Both the position numbers and the translations under genes were made by a program. A stretch of 64,000 nucleotides of DNA from Impatiens glandulifera (taxonomy: Eukaryota; Streptophyta; Magnoliopsida; Ericales; Balsaminaceae), in NCBI RefSeq assembly GCF_907164915.1, contig NC_061862.1:1054001-1118000 (forward strand), in the 5' to 3' direction. A model generated the notes under the pieces. It did no database searches. It saw nothing but the letters and a program-made list of their open reading frames with translations, and was not told the DNA's origin. Every line of letters starts with the position of its first letter. Position 1 is the first letter of the stretch. Of the stretch, positions 63,343-64,000 are shown in pieces.

Positions 63343-64000
63343 TTGAAAATGCTACACTTTCTGGACGATAAGTGGATGAACAGAACAGGCGATTGGAAAT
63401 GCGGGTTTCTGAATGATAGACGAACGATGGCGACATTAAACGAACGACAATAGCTAGGGGTATTGAATCTCTAGACGCACACGATAGTTTTTGAGATTCT
63501 CTTTCATGAGGCTGATATTTCGAAATGAATAAAAAAAGAAATTGCATGTAGTCTCAGTCTAGAAGTTCCCCTTTCATTATTTAAAAAAAATATTATTACA
63601 AGTTCTTAAATTTAACAATTAATTCTTTATAAAAACTATACAAAAAAAATAGATAAACATTAATTAAAAAAAACATATTAAAGATGGGATAAAAAATATT
63701 AAATTAAATTATCTAAACTATAATCAAAATTTAATTTCTATTAACCAATATAATATAGATATAATTCTTATTTAGTAAGAAAATAATAAATATAATTTAA
63801 AGTTAATATGAATCGGGTTGTTCTCGATGAGAAAGCATTAATTAACTAAGCACGAATAGTTTGATAAGAAGATTGGAATTTATAATTCAATGTTGTATTT
63901 ATTACATTGTTTTTGGAAGAGAATGACATCTTTATTGAAACTTTTTAATGAAGGAGAGAATCTCCATGGTGACTTGTTGAGGTTTTTCTTGGTGGATATA
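63343..64000. other. Right edge, no gene recognised
   Basis: 63390-63430 is the reverse complement of the CATTCGTCTATCGTTCAGAA stretch found at 35855 and 62800, so this is again repeat-derived. AT-rich from 63560. The minus-strand ORF 63245-63547 crosses the end of the duplicated unit and matches nothing I know. A possible ATG frame begins near the end (63947 on) but is cut off. Confidence 0.4.

Overview
This is nuclear DNA of a flowering plant, almost certainly a eudicot. Genes have short exons with GT-AG introns, spacers are very AT-rich, and most of the window is nested transposable elements of plant families (CACTA, hAT, PIF/Harbinger, Ty1/copia with tRNA-iMet primer sites, Ty3/gypsy). 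The species cannot be named from the sequence. There are no bacterial genes, no CRISPR array and no tRNA or rRNA gene that I could recognise.

Region 1 (1-23 kb) is the gene-bearing part. A 16-exon gene for an ATG27-like type I membrane protein runs from the left edge to 6263; its start codon lies outside the window. Two nearly identical class III peroxidase genes (7266-8540 and 21852-23128, four exons each, same strand) are copies of one 2.2-2.3 kb duplicated segment. They are separated by about 12.6 kb of mobile and unassigned DNA: a 305-bp tandem repeat, a coding-free copia-type LTR element carrying a MITE, and decayed Ty3/gypsy gag, protease and reverse transcriptase fragments on the minus strand.

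Region 2 (23-33 kb) is extremely AT-rich and holds gene relics. It contains a PIF-like MITE, a ribosomal protein L10 relic of mitochondrial type with one premature stop, a terminal-inverted-repeat element, a 0.5 kb duplicated block and a pseudogene of an Obg-family GTPase with internally duplicated exons.

Region 3 (33-63 kb) is a nest of insertions. A roughly 2 kb foldback element lies next to a 2.3 kb tandem duplication. One duplicate is interrupted at a TAA by a 24.6 kb CACTA element (36221-60831); the other duplicate keeps the uninterrupted target at 63168-63170. The CACTA element carries its two usual genes, nearly complete but with three in-frame stops between them. It also carries an intact hAT transposase gene (677 aa in four exons) and a 13.66 kb Ty1/copia retrotransposon of Sirevirus type (46861-60518, 5-bp target duplication CATTT).

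The copia element is the most unusual object. Downstream of a decayed gag-pol, and on the same strand, it has four further open reading frames: three diverged paralogues of one ~230-260 aa domain and a 508-aa coiled-coil protein with basic nuclear-targeting motifs. Two of the paralogues have their own TATA box and leader, and one lies behind a cluster of E2F-like sites. Order of events inferred from nesting: 2.3 kb duplication, then CACTA insertion (with the hAT inserted into or carried by it), then the copia insertion. Most calls rest on by-eye translation and remembered family features; no searches were run.
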